From Osedax fenrisi (taxonomy: Eukaryota; Annelida; Polychaeta; Sabellida; Siboglinidae): a stretch of DNA of 64,000 bases. Both the position numbers and the translations under genes were made by a program. The notes below the pieces were generated by a model. The model saw nothing but the letters and a program-made list of their open reading frames with translations. It did not search any database and was not told the origin of the DNA. The stretch is from NCBI GenBank assembly GCA_964019155.1, contig OZ025245.1:5881223-5945222 (forward strand). The letters are read 5' to 3'. Shown here one piece after another: positions 29,909 through 39,642 of the stretch (the stretch's first letter is position 1; each line of letters begins with the position of its first letter).

Positions 29909-29984
29909 ACTATTATTATCTATTTCCCTTGTACTCCCCCTTACTTTCCTGGCATTCCCCCTTTTCCAAATTGCCTGATCTACT

Positions 29985-30280
29985 GGAAAGGTTGGTGGTT
30001 TAAAGTATTATTCCTACATCATCTACTAGTATGACCCTCCATTCTACATGTAAATCATCTAATTCTGTATGTCCACTTACATCTTAATCTCCTTCCAACA
30101 CAGTAGATATCCTATCTAATTTTCGTATTCATTCCTTCAACAGACTACGCTTATTCCCTCGTTTATAGCATATATTATATCACTTATAGCATATACTACC
30201 CTCCTTTACATTACTCATCGATTCAAATTCCTTCGCCATTGTGCGTATTTCAGCAATACTTTTCCCTTAAAAATTAAAAA
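29985..30280 (-). pseudogene. Degenerate gag C-terminus with zinc-knuckle remnants
   Basis: Minus-strand frames give KGKSIAEIRTMAKEFESM followed by SICYK and then broken Cys-rich pieces (CYKRGNKRS, CWKEIK, MEGHTSR) interrupted by stops and frame changes. Two CCHC-like knuckles can be guessed. The position directly before the protease remnant supports gag. Weak by itself. Confidence 0.45.
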
Positions 30281-30284
30281 CAAA

Positions 30285-30477
30285 TTTAAAAATTGAAATC
30301 TAGTTGTAAAATGTAATCACGAACGAATACTACATTGCTTCAAACGCAATTTAAACATCTAAACTAATATAGTTAATAGGCCAATGTTCACTAATAAGGT
30401 GGTGTTTACTGCGACTATGTATACTTCCAATAATACACCTGATCTACGCGGCGGTTAGACTACAGCGATAGCTCGAG
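30285..30477. other. Non-coding stretch between gag remnant and resumed TTAGGGTAC array
   Basis: Probably 5' leader of the dead retroelement or host flank. No LTR pair was recognised. Confidence 0.4.
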
Positions 30478-30620
30478 TTAGGGTACCGAGTATATACCCC
30501 ACAGCGTACCTCAATTAGGGTACCATATAAATAGGGGTACCTATACAAATAGATGCAGTGCCCCACCTATAATAACATCACATGAATCAAATATGTACCC
30601 TAATATTGTTAGGGTACATT
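30478..30620 (+). repeat. TTAGGGTACC units, continuation of the 28.7-29.2 kb array
   Basis: GAGTTAGGGTACCGAG, CAATTAGGGTACCATA and TGTTAGGGTACATT occur within 140 bp. They resemble the units left of the gypsy remnant. Confidence 0.6.
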
Positions 30621-31252
30621 ATATGTTTTACATTAATATTGTCAATTAGTATACCCTACTTTATAAAATAATATAGTATCAGTATACATTCTTATCTGGA
30701 TTATACTTTAATTTATAAAATTAATATTAAGTTTATTATATTATAACATATAATAATAATGAAAATATAAATTATTAATATATTTATAAATGTTAATATT
30801 GTCTATATCATGGTATATATTTATGTTTAATGAAATATTAAAAATTAAATAATTTATATAACGAATAACAATCAATAATACAATAAAATATATACTTTAT
30901 ATAATGGCCTGCTCGGTTTTCATGTTTATTCTAGAAACACACACATACACACACAAACATACATAACCTACACACATATACTCAGTCTCTATACATAAAG
31001 CATCGATTCAGTCTCAGTCTAGGTTACCTAAAGCATCGATTCAGTCTCAGTATCAATACCTAAATACACGATGCAGGCTCAATATCAAACTCATCGTTTA
31101 AGTCATAGAATGGGTTACATAAACCGTCGAAGAATTCTCAGACTCGATCAGTATAAATGAACTTATGTTACAACAACACCTACATTGGTATACTAAATTA
31201 AAAAATATAAATATATATTCATATAATATTTTGTCCTACTACTACTTCATTT
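30621..31252. other. AT-rich DNA with a CA-rich tract and a 22-bp direct repeat
   Basis: ACACACACATACACACAC occurs near 30937. The segment AAAGCATCGATTCAGTCTCA occurs twice, near 30997 and 31031. No coding potential seen. Confidence 0.6.
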
Positions 31253-31253
31253 A

Positions 31254-32220
<967 letters not shown>

Positions 32221-32295
32221 CCTATATGGTATTAATTGATAGATTGCGGGTCATTATCTGATAGGGTGCTTGTATAATGGGTTAGAATAATATAA

Positions 32296-32766
32296 TGTTT
32301 TCAGAAAAACTACTTTAGTTCTATTGTTGATGACTTTACACATCTTGTACTTAGCTTTCAGAGGCTTAAAGTTGCCCCTTATCTCTACAGAGAGAATGTT
32401 TTCAGAAAAACTACTTTAGTTCTATTGTTGATGACTTTACACATCTTGTATGTAGCTTTCAGAGGCTTAAAGTTGCCCCTTATCTCTACAGTGAGAATGT
32501 TTTCAGAAAAACTACTTTAGTTCTATTGTTGATGACTTTACACATATTGTACTTAGCTTTCAGAGGCTTAAAGTTGCCCCTTATCTCTACAGAGAGAATG
32601 TTTTCAGAAAAACTACTTTAGTTCTATTGTTGATGACTTTACACATCTTGTACGTGGCTATCAGAGGCTTAAAGTTGCCCCTTATCTCTACAGAGAGAAT
32701 GTTTTCAGAAAATCTACTTTATTCTTATTGTTTAAAACTTTACACATCTTGTACTTAGCTTTCAAT
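32296..32766. repeat. 101-bp tandem array, 4.7 copies
   Basis: TGTTTTCAGAAAAACTACTT starts at 32296, 32397, 32498, 32599 and 32700, an exact 101-bp period. The last copy is partial and diverged (AAATCTACTTTATTC). The array ends about 30 bp before the outer edge of the large inverted repeat. Confidence 0.95.
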
Positions 32767-33107
32767 ATTAAAAATTGGAATGTTCGGAATCTATTTAATT
32801 TAGAAAATTAAATTTATTTGTAATATATACCTAGCATTGCTTTATTCAGAGATTTTATCATGATATTTTGTATGTATCCCTTCAAAATCATGTTTCTTAT
32901 ATTAATTCCAGCCTAGTATCGAAATATCAGAGTCACAGTCTTCTTCATGTCTTGTACTGCATATACCTGAGTTATTTTCTTCATAATTTTTCTATATAAT
33001 AAACAATCTAAAATTGTCATCAAAATTGGATGTGGTCAAATTAACGATACGATTTTATATTTGTATAATAAACAAAAGATGACTAATTGTTAACAAGTCT
33101 ATATTAA

Positions 33108-33262
33108 TCAATAATGATAAAGTGATAACCTGTCGTCCATACTGACCTTACTAGAATACCTACAGCTAGATCCTCCACCACTAGTAGATTGAGAGTTTCT
33201 GCTCGGGAAGCTTGTAGCAACAGTTTGACTCGTTTCGATGAATATCATTCGAGTAGTACGCT
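33108..33262 (-). pseudogene. Possible Ser/Thr-rich C-terminal coding segment (unidentified)
   Basis: The minus-strand frame reads TTRMIFIETSQTVATSFPSR, then a Ser/Gly-rich stretch with SQSTSGGGSS, ending in MDDRLSLYHY and a stop near 33110. I saw no difference from the copy at about 52459-52615. No family is recognised. It could be a terminal exon or chance. It lies in the same orientation as the modules further right in this arm. Confidence 0.3.
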
Positions 33263-33479
33263 GATCTAGGGAAGAACCACACTTCTACCTGTGGCACTCG
33301 GACCTTATTACAGGTACATCTCCACAGATCACATGTCTTACATTATGATATATTTTTTAACATTATTTAAATGTTATGACTACGTGCACATACATACAAA
33401 ACAGAGAGAAAACAAGATTTTATTTCAAATCAGATATGAAAATATCTTTTCATTAATGTTTTGCACTTGGTAAAATCAC

Positions 33480-33700
33480 TTTTAGAGCTTCTCTCTCATT
33501 TACCTGCGAATATAATTTCTCTTATTTTTAACATATCCTTTATAGTTTTTACATCTTCCTTGGAATGTAGTTTAAATTATCCTCCCACTCCTTCTGTAGT
33601 GGGAACATCTTCACGCGGGTCATGGTAGTGGTTCTATATCGTGCAAGATGTCGGCTACGGATGTGATTATGGATGATGCTACTGATGCCTCAATTCTGCC
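33480..33700 (-). pseudogene. Third, most decayed copy of the REDV/ALKxxLPS coding module
   Basis: Minus-strand frames give ADILHDI near 33650, REDV-like codons near 33612 (as CGTGAAGATGTT), and EALKVILPSAKH near 33455-33495. The order matches the modules at 34390-34900, but frames are interrupted. It appears to be a paralogous exon set rather than an independent gene. Confidence 0.4.
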
Positions 33701-33809
33701 TAAATATAGTTTAAGATGTCTGCTCAAGATTTAAATTTCAAATTACGATATCACACTTAAATACAAATTATGAGAATGCTTAATTTAGCCGATGGTAATC
33801 TAGAGTCAT

Positions 33810-34019
33810 CTATAATAGAAAATATTGTGTACATGTCATATACATCATGTTCACTTTCCTTAGGAGGATGAGAGTCTTTTCCCAGGTCGTTTTTAAACAA
33901 ATTTTTACCCTATACTTCGTAACTAACTCTTTCGCCTTACTACAAGTCTCACATCTTCTAATATATGTTCTTATATCATGACATTCAGAGGATCCATGTT
34001 GTTCATTATTCAAATCCAT
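33810..34019 (-). pseudogene. Integrase zinc-domain-like remnant (LTR retroelement), uncertain
   Basis: The 69-codon open stretch contains CHDIRTYIRRCETCSKAKEL. This fits the Cys-Cys half of the HHCC domain of LTR retrotransposon integrases (typically D...Y...C..C...K). The matching His pair is not evident, and no DDE core follows. The copy in the right arm (about 51716-51925) has an in-frame TGA and a small deletion. Possible function in the ancestor: DNA binding by integrase. Alternative: a host gene exon with a CxxC knuckle. Confidence 0.4.
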
Positions 34020-34058
34020 CTATTGATCGCAGACTAGGTGTAGCACTCTTAGTTAAAA

Positions 34059-34285
34059 CTATGTTAGTAATGGTAGCTGCCTGTATCCATCTACGAGAGA
34101 ACTCTTGTACAGTTCTTCTACTGTAGTGGAGGGGCGTTGAGTTTCATCATTGCATCTTTGATAGATCTCCTCAGTACAACTTCCCACACGAACTCTGCAG
34201 ACTTGACTCTTCATATACTTTTTCATGGCTTTTTTAGCTTCATCCATAGGCAATACAACTTTTGAATCTGTTTGCTTACTATAGC
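34059..34285 (-). pseudogene. Unidentified coding remnant with KVVLP and KAMKKYM segment
   Basis: The frame SKQTDSKVVLPMDEAKKAMK runs on through KYMKSQVCRVRVGSC, TEEIYQRCNDE and a C-terminal EELYKSSLVDGY to a stop near 34059. A partner copy lies at 51467-51676 in the right arm, where a deletion fuses it to a piece of the coiled-coil module (GKGRKEKETM followed directly by KKYMKSQVC). The KVVLP segment recalls KIVLPSS and KVILPSA in neighbouring modules. No family recognised; retroelement gag or host gene are both possible. Confidence 0.4.
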
Positions 34286-34389
34286 TCTCCTATATGTTAT
34301 CCATTGTTTTCCTGACATCTTCGAGATTATCGTTAGTTTTTTCGCATCAGTCATATGCAGGGTTAAGTCATCTTTTTTTATCAGTTTTC

Positions 34390-34650
34390 CTCATTTCTTC
34401 GGTCTATTAGATTATTTTTCAAACCATATATATCTCTATGATTTCTGAGCATTTCCGTATACAACTTAATGATATCAATATCAGCTGTATAAACAACTGT
34501 ACAATACATATCGTCCCTGAAATACACTTATAATTAATCAAACCTTTGGATTTTTCAATTTTAATTTTATTTTTGCTGTCAGTGACATTTGAACTAGGTA
34601 AAACAATTTTTAAAGCTCTCTCATCTACAATCATCTGTTGAATCTTAAAA
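34390..34650 (-). pseudogene. Coding module B (ERALKIVLPSS ... LYTEMLRNHRD), unidentified
   Basis: Minus strand from 34650: IQQMIVDERALKIVLPSS, then Lys-rich TDSKNKIKIEKSKG. In another frame near 34430-34510 comes IDIIKLYTEMLRNHRDIYGL and DRRNEE. These two pieces are related to module A (VYKLYTDMLRDTKHLRDHAL) and to remnants at 33.5-33.7 kb. The repeat of the same pair suggests tandem exon duplication. Confidence 0.4.
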
Positions 34651-34673
34651 TATGTTGTTTCTTTTTCAGGCCT

Positions 34674-34883
34674 TCAATTGAAGGAATTCATTGTCTCCTT
34701 TTCCTTCCTTCCTTTTCCAATATCCTTTTCCACCTCGTTCGCCTTCTTCTTCATCTCCTCCCCTATAGAGACAACATCTTCACGCTGAAAGAGGGCGTGG
34801 TCTCGTAAGTGTTTCGTATCGCGCAACATGTCGGTGTACAGCTTGTAGACGTCCCTTATGTAGTCTACCGAGGTAGACATCAC
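34674..34883 (-). pseudogene. Coding module A: charged, coiled-coil-like peptide
   Basis: A 69-codon open stretch: VDYIRDVYKLYTDMLRDTKH at the start, FQREDVVSIGEEMKKK in the middle, then a Lys/Glu-rich helix (EVEKDIGKGRKEKETM). Composition suggests a soluble coiled coil. After the stop the same frame continues with PEKETTYFKIQQ into module B, so the stop may be an inactivating mutation. Not assigned to a family. Only the last 16 or so codons survive in the right arm (51467-51515). Confidence 0.4.
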
Positions 34884-35307
34884 GCCCCTCTCTCATCTTG
34901 CCAGCATCGATGACATGTAATCTCCAACAATAGAGAATTTATTACGTCTATTATTTATATTATCTAATGAAGACGACAGTAATTTTAAACCATCGTCACT
35001 TCATATTTGTATTTGTCGGATTTGATTAACTTCCGCTTGACTCTTTTATTAATGATAGTATCATTGAATGAATTAAAATAAGAATGTTATAACAAATAAT
35101 ATACATTACAATTTTAATATATTAATTATATAATAAATTATTATGACTAGTATATATATCTTATGTACCATACATTACATTAATTACACACATTATATTT
35201 AATATCAAATGTTTATATTATAATTCTATATTAGTTATTTGTATAAAAAAATTATATATTATATTATGATATATATAATCTGATTTTAGTGAATCAATTT
35301 TCTCTTT

Positions 35308-35451
35308 TTAGTAGATGGGTGTTTCGTTTCTTGATACTTGTAACATTAGTATATCCTCCTCCTCTACCTCATCATCTGTGCTAGACTCCTCATCCACAAC
35401 TTCATTCATTAGCGTGTTTAAATCCGAGTTCGTGATATAATTATATATCAT
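35308..35451 (-). CDS. Small acidic ORF (47 aa), unidentified, possible C-terminal exon
   Basis: ATG at 35451 and TAA at 35308. The first third reads YITNSDLNTLMNEVVDEE; a strongly acidic block follows (EESSTDDEVEEEDI), then LMLQVSRNETPIY and stop. It just overlaps the end of another minus-strand short ORF (35536-35456). Lies in the part of the left arm that is absent from the right arm. Acidic C-termini like this occur in many nuclear proteins, so no function is proposed. Confidence 0.3.
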   Translation of the reverse strand: MIYNYITNSDLNTLMNEVVDEESSTDDEVEEEDILMLQVSRNETPIY

Positions 35452-35455
35452 CATT

Positions 35456-35536
35456 TTATATCGTAGATGTAGATTGCGGGTTGGGTTCGGGTGTAAAAGA
35501 AAAAGTACTCTTCTTTTTACCGATCGTGCTTTTCAT
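35456..35536 (-). CDS. Small basic/Ser-Pro ORF (26 aa), unidentified
   Basis: MKSTIGKKKSTFSFTPEPNP then a short polar tail and TAA. A Lys-rich start followed by a Thr/Pro segment. With the adjacent acidic ORF it could be exons of one gene, but no convincing splice pair was seen. Confidence 0.25.
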   Translation of the reverse strand: MKSTIGKKKSTFSFTPEPNPQSTSTI

Positions 35537-35658
35537 AAAAATGGCATGCTTTTACAGATACCACATATCAGATGATTCCTGTAAGTAGAATTTTTATGAA
35601 ATTATATACCATAACTTAATAATCAATATTTTTAAATATATGATATACTAATAACATC

Positions 35659-35751
35659 TTAGCCTATTCCACTTGAAACTGCCTTATTCTCTTTTTCTAC
35701 AGCTTCCGTAGTGGCTTTTGCATAGCCTCGCTCATGATCTTGATATTTCAT
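35659..35751 (-). CDS. Small ORF (30 aa) kept open in both inverted arms
   Basis: ATG at 35751, TAA at 35659. Begins MKYQDHERGYAKATTEAV and ends in AVSSGIG. The partner in the right arm (51328-51420, plus strand) keeps the same frame and stop but has AGG in place of the start. Between the copies I count seven base differences: four non-synonymous including the start and three synonymous. That ratio does not show strong constraint. It may be an exon of the same decayed gene as the modules to its left. Confidence 0.3.
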   Translation of the reverse strand: MKYQDHERGYAKATTEAVEKENKAVSSGIG

Positions 35752-35849
35752 TCTATAATTATTTATATATGTAATTAAAAATATTAAACATTAAAGTAAT
35801 TTAATTTAATTTATTATAATAATAATTTTATATCGAAAATATCTGCGTA

Positions 35850-36179
35850 TCATTTGTATAAATTTTGGATCAAAAGAAATAGTGAACGGATTTTGAAAAT
35901 GTTGGATATAACGGATAACATTGGGATATTTGTGAGTTTTATATAGTAATGATAATATATATATATCAAATTAACTAATATATCAAAGATACATAATAAT
36001 AATATATAGTTTATTAGGTAAACAAAAAATAAATATATAAACACAAATAATGAAGACAAAATAGATATAAATTGATACCCAAAACGACATGGTACAAAAT
36101 TAACAATATGAATATGCCCTATGTTCCCACAATGGAAACATGTTCTTGTGTCTCTAACTAGTTGATCCTCTTTTAACAT
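35850..36179 (-). pseudogene. Zinc-knuckle-like remnant (TCFHCGNIGH) followed by hydrophobic run
   Basis: The open stretch starts MLKEDQLVRDTRTCFHCGNI with GH next, giving C-x2-C-x4-H; the fourth Cys of a CCHC knuckle is not at the right place. From about residue 30 on it is a Phe/Ile/Leu/Tyr-rich run from AT-rich DNA with no sign of real coding. The copy at 50930-51260 keeps the Cys-His part. Probably a gag knuckle remnant of an LTR element. It directly abuts a LINE RT remnant in another frame. Confidence 0.4.
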
Positions 36180-36189
36180 TTACAACATC

Positions 36190-36255
36190 TTGAAAGTTTG
36201 AATAACTATAGTTAATGTGTACACATTGTTTCCTATTAGAAAGATATGATTTAAT
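36190..36255 (-). pseudogene. LINE reverse transcriptase sliver, left-arm copy
   Basis: Minus strand encodes KSYLSNRKQCVHINYSYSNF then QDVVNVK, the stretch between palm motifs typical of non-LTR RTs (W-I-xSYLxxRxQxVxIN). The longer copy at 50742-50905 begins further upstream. It defines the inner edge of the inverted duplication. Confidence 0.7.
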
Positions 36256-36301
36256 CCTTTAGATTGATTTAATCCTTATCCGTTGCGAGTGCTCAGTTCG
36301 T

Positions 36302-36711
36302 ATGGTGGATCTTTTCAATTATTATGAAACACAATGGATAAGGAAAGTTCCACCATACGAATGGTCTATGCATAGAGTAAAGACCAAAACTAACAAAACT
36401 GCAAAAGGTTTTCATAACCGTTTAAATATACGTGCGATGAAAGGTAATATTAAAATATTTAATTATTATATAAATTATAAAATTTAATTATAACAGGTAA
36501 TCTTAATTTTTATCAATTGATAAAATTATTAAATGATGAATGCCTGAATGATACTCAGAGAATCATATAAATGAGCTATCTATCATATATTAGTGAAAAT
36601 AGATAACATGGTGGTGTTTTAAATAGATATTGGAATCAATTTGATTCCCAAGAAAGAGGTGTATATAGTCTTCTCGATGCAGCCTCGCATTTGTTTAAAA
36701 TAAATGATTAG
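36302..36711 (+). pseudogene. MULE-type (FLYWCH-associated) transposase C-terminus, two exons
   Basis: Exon 1 (36302-36443) encodes LFNYYETQWIRKVPPYEWSM, then a Lys/Thr-rich link and KGFHNRLNIRAMK. This matches the common pattern of these insect-type MULE transposases (YFE-QW ... P.EWS ... EG.HNRLN). A 53-bp GT-AG intron (36444-36496) joins AAAG to GTAATC in frame. Exon 2 gives GNLNFYQLIKLLNDECLNDT, then after stops VLNRYWNQFDSQERG and LLDAASHLFKIND to a stop at 36709. Two in-frame TAA codons (near 36568 and 36603) and the missing N-terminal DDE region make it a fossil. Family role: cut-and-paste transposition. It sits just inside the left inverted arm. Confidence 0.75.
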
Positions 36712-36796
36712 CCTACTAACTAATTTTTTTAATTATTAATAAGTAATGTAATTTAAATAAAATTTTAAATACAAATTAATGACTATCTATTATATA

Positions 36797-37424
36797 GGGG
36801 AGAGAAGGGTATTGTGGCCGATGCGGGTATTGTGGCCGATAACGATATTTCAAGAACCATTATAGTTATACAAAAATGATATATACGAAAAATGTAGATA
36901 ATTGAATTCTAAGAATGATAGTGTACATCATTTTTTATTTATATAAATATTAATTATTGATATTTGATTAGAGAAAAAAATCAAATAATCGTAATTTTTA
37001 TCGAAAAAAAACGTTTGTAGCTGAATATAAGTAAAACTAAATGGGATAACGATTAATTATTTTTATATTTAATATAAAAGTGCTTGTGTATCTTGATATC
37101 TGATACAATGTATTTTATTTTCTAATTATAAAAATAGTACGTATTTGAATACATGACGCGATCCTTGTGGCTATTTCGGAACTATCGACCATAATACCCG
37201 GACTAGTGTATTTCATCTCTATGTATACGAAAAATTTGCTTTAAATAAAAATCAAATGATTTGAATACAAATAATTAAATGAGTAAATGTTGATAGCCAT
37301 CATTTAGAACAAAATATTGTAATTGTATATACAACTTATTGGATCATAATTTCCAATATTAGTATGATATATTTTATTTCTAGTAATGTAATAAAAACAT
37401 CGGCCATAATACCCTTCCCTCCCC
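36797..37424. mobile_element. 628-bp MITE with 28-bp terminal inverted repeats and TA target duplication
   Basis: The left end GGGGAGAGAAGGGTATTGTG continues GCCGAT. The right end is the complement with two mismatches (ATCGGCCATAATACCCTTCC then CTCCCC). TA flanks both ends (36795-36796 and 37425-37426), the usual target of Tc1/mariner/pogo elements. GGGTATTGTGGCCGAT is directly repeated at the left end (36808 and 36824), and a related inner motif ACCATAATACCCGG lies near 37187. No transposase reading frame is present, so it would need a partner in trans. Confidence 0.85.
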
Positions 37425-38918
37425 TAGTATCTATTGATATAAATAGTTTTAATATATATGCATATAATAATTTCATATATCTTTAAACGGAACGCTCGAA
37501 ACCCAACACAAATCATTTCTAAATATAATAGCTGCAGTAAGTTTTTTTTTAAGATTGAATCATACGTCGATAGATTTACATATTTATTGAATGTAATTAA
37601 CTATAATCTACTGGAAACTGGATTCTAGTTATACTAATATGTTGTCTATAAAACTGATAGTATATATAGTTAATAAATATATATATAAATAATTTATAAG
37701 TGTATATAGTGTTAAATATAGGTACAAATTAATGTTAATTAAATAGATATTATATAAGTCTACATATCTGTTATTCATCGCTACATACATCTTACACAAT
37801 TATAACATAATTATTATATACAAATTATCTGTGACGGTTTTTGTTTTATCATATTTAAATAGTTATAAAATCTTTAAATTAACTTCTATCATTATAAATA
37901 ATATATATATATACATAAATCACTTTGTTTACATAGCAACCAAATTACAGACGTGTTATTCACAGATTAGATTTTAAATGAGATGTTAATAACGTTTAAT
38001 TGTATTATAATTATAAATATAGGTGCGTATTTATTTATTTGTGTGTTATTTATATTATTAGTATTGTTCAAATATTAATATCTACTAATATTTAAATATA
38101 TTACATTGGTTTTGAAATTATATTCATTTTTATATTTAGTATTTGTTTACATTTATCAAAATTAAAATCAACAACAAATATATATTAATCACAAAGATAA
38201 TGTTCACTTACTGTTTACATATTTAATAACAACAACTACTTTATTTACTCTTTTAAATCGATTATTATTATTCATAGATTAGTTATCCTCTATTTATATT
38301 TAAATAATATATTGTATTAATATCATATTAATCTTATTTACCAACTCTTTATTATTATTATATTGTATAAATACATTTAGGTATATATACATTTTATGTA
38401 TTTTATTATTATTTTTAAATTATAATTGAAAATTCAATAAAAAAGCCATAAAAGATATTTATTGAAATTCCTAGTATTGTTAAATATCATAAAATTAAAA
38501 CATATATATATTGCATTAATACATTTATATATATATATATAAATTGTATTTATTAAATATACTTATATTGGATATTTTTACTATTGTATTTTTAATATTT
38601 AAATACTGCATATTATTTTATTATTATTATTATTATACTATGTTATTTCTATAATATTTAATTTGTTGTAATATAAGATGAAGTAATATAATTTAATTGC
38701 TATATATTTGTATATTTGATATAATAAATACAGTATATAATATACCCAATATAAACCCTAGGTACTTCATAATAAATTAGTGTGATATATATTATATAAA
38801 AAGCATCTTTTAAATTTAGAGAAACTCTTATTATTTATTCAATAAATTAATTAAGTAAATATATTTTAACAACATATATATTAGTGATATTTAGAATTTA
38901 ATTGATATAAAGCTTAAA
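37425..38918. other. AT-rich non-coding DNA upstream of the LINE
   Basis: No ORF over 60 codons, no clear repeat except short (AT)n near 38526. The right part probably includes the LINE 5' UTR, whose start I cannot place. Confidence 0.5.
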
Positions 38919-39642
38919 ATGGCTCGTCAAAAAAAACAAACGATATCTGTAACAGATGAGCATAATGATGAAAAAATTGATCTCAAATGCTTAATTGAAA
39001 AATTAACTATAAATAATGACAGATTAACTATAAATAATGAAAAATTGACTATAGTTATAGAAAATCAAGAAAAAATAATAAAAAAAACTAAATGAAGCAG
39101 CTGATAAATCTGATCTTAAAACATTTGCTGAGATCACTAAAATTAACCTCAATAATACACTTCAAAAAAATCTATCAACGACTATAAATAAAACCCTAAA
39201 TGAAAAAAAGTTAAATGAAATAAGAAATAAAACTATTATACTCTATAATGTTAAACAAACAATAGATTCTAATTACGAAACAAGAAATGTTGAAGAAAAA
39301 AAAAATATAACAGAAATTTTAGACCTAGTCAACACAAATTATAATATAAAAAACTATTTTAGATTAGGAAAATATCAAGAAAATGATAATGTCATCAGGC
39401 CATTACAAATTATTTTAAACTCTGAAATAGAAATTAATAATATAATACAAAATGCAAACAAATTAAAAAACTCCAAATTCAAAAATATAAGCATATCAAA
39501 AGAATACAATAAAGTTGAGTTTGAGACTATCAAAAAACTATCTATCGAGGCTAAAAATAAATCAACAATAAATAATAAATATGTAGTACGGCATAGAAAT
39601 GATACTTTTAAAATAATTGAACTAAAAAAACGAGATGATTAA
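38919..39642 (+). pseudogene. LINE ORF1 (coiled-coil plus RRM-like), frameshifted
   Basis: ATG at 38919 follows AGCTTAAA. Residues 1-50 include repeats LTINNDRLTINNEKLTIVIE, a coiled-coil-type stretch. A one-base change in an A-run near 39083 breaks the frame; downstream sequence continues in another frame with NEIRNKTIILYNVK, KNYFRLGKYQEND and RPLQIILNSEIEI to TAA at 39640-39642. The second half resembles the RNA-recognition/C-terminal domain of LINE ORF1 proteins (...YFRLGK...RPL.I.L...), which coat element RNA as a chaperone. Its stop overlaps the ORF2 start by eight bases (ATGATTAA), a layout typical of coupled translation. Confidence 0.8.

Larger units (their letters stand above)
32796..36255 (+). 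repeat. Left arm of a 20.1-kb inverted-repeat structure
   Basis: Starting at TAATTTAGAAAATTAAATTT this segment is the reverse complement of 50822-52929. Outer ends pair with coordinate sum 85725 and inner ends with 87077. The difference of about 1.35 kb is sequence present here (within roughly 34230-35640) and missing from the right arm. The outer part is near identical between arms; a 60-codon open stretch at 33291 differs by one residue from its partner at 52432. No clear target-site duplication was found at the outer edges. The inner end lies inside a LINE RT fragment shared by both arms. Confidence 0.88.

Noticed and set aside
33291..33473. 60-codon plus-strand frame conserved at 52432-52250
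   Set aside because: Conservation is explained by the inverted duplication. It has only a GTG start, and neighbouring coding remnants are on the other strand.
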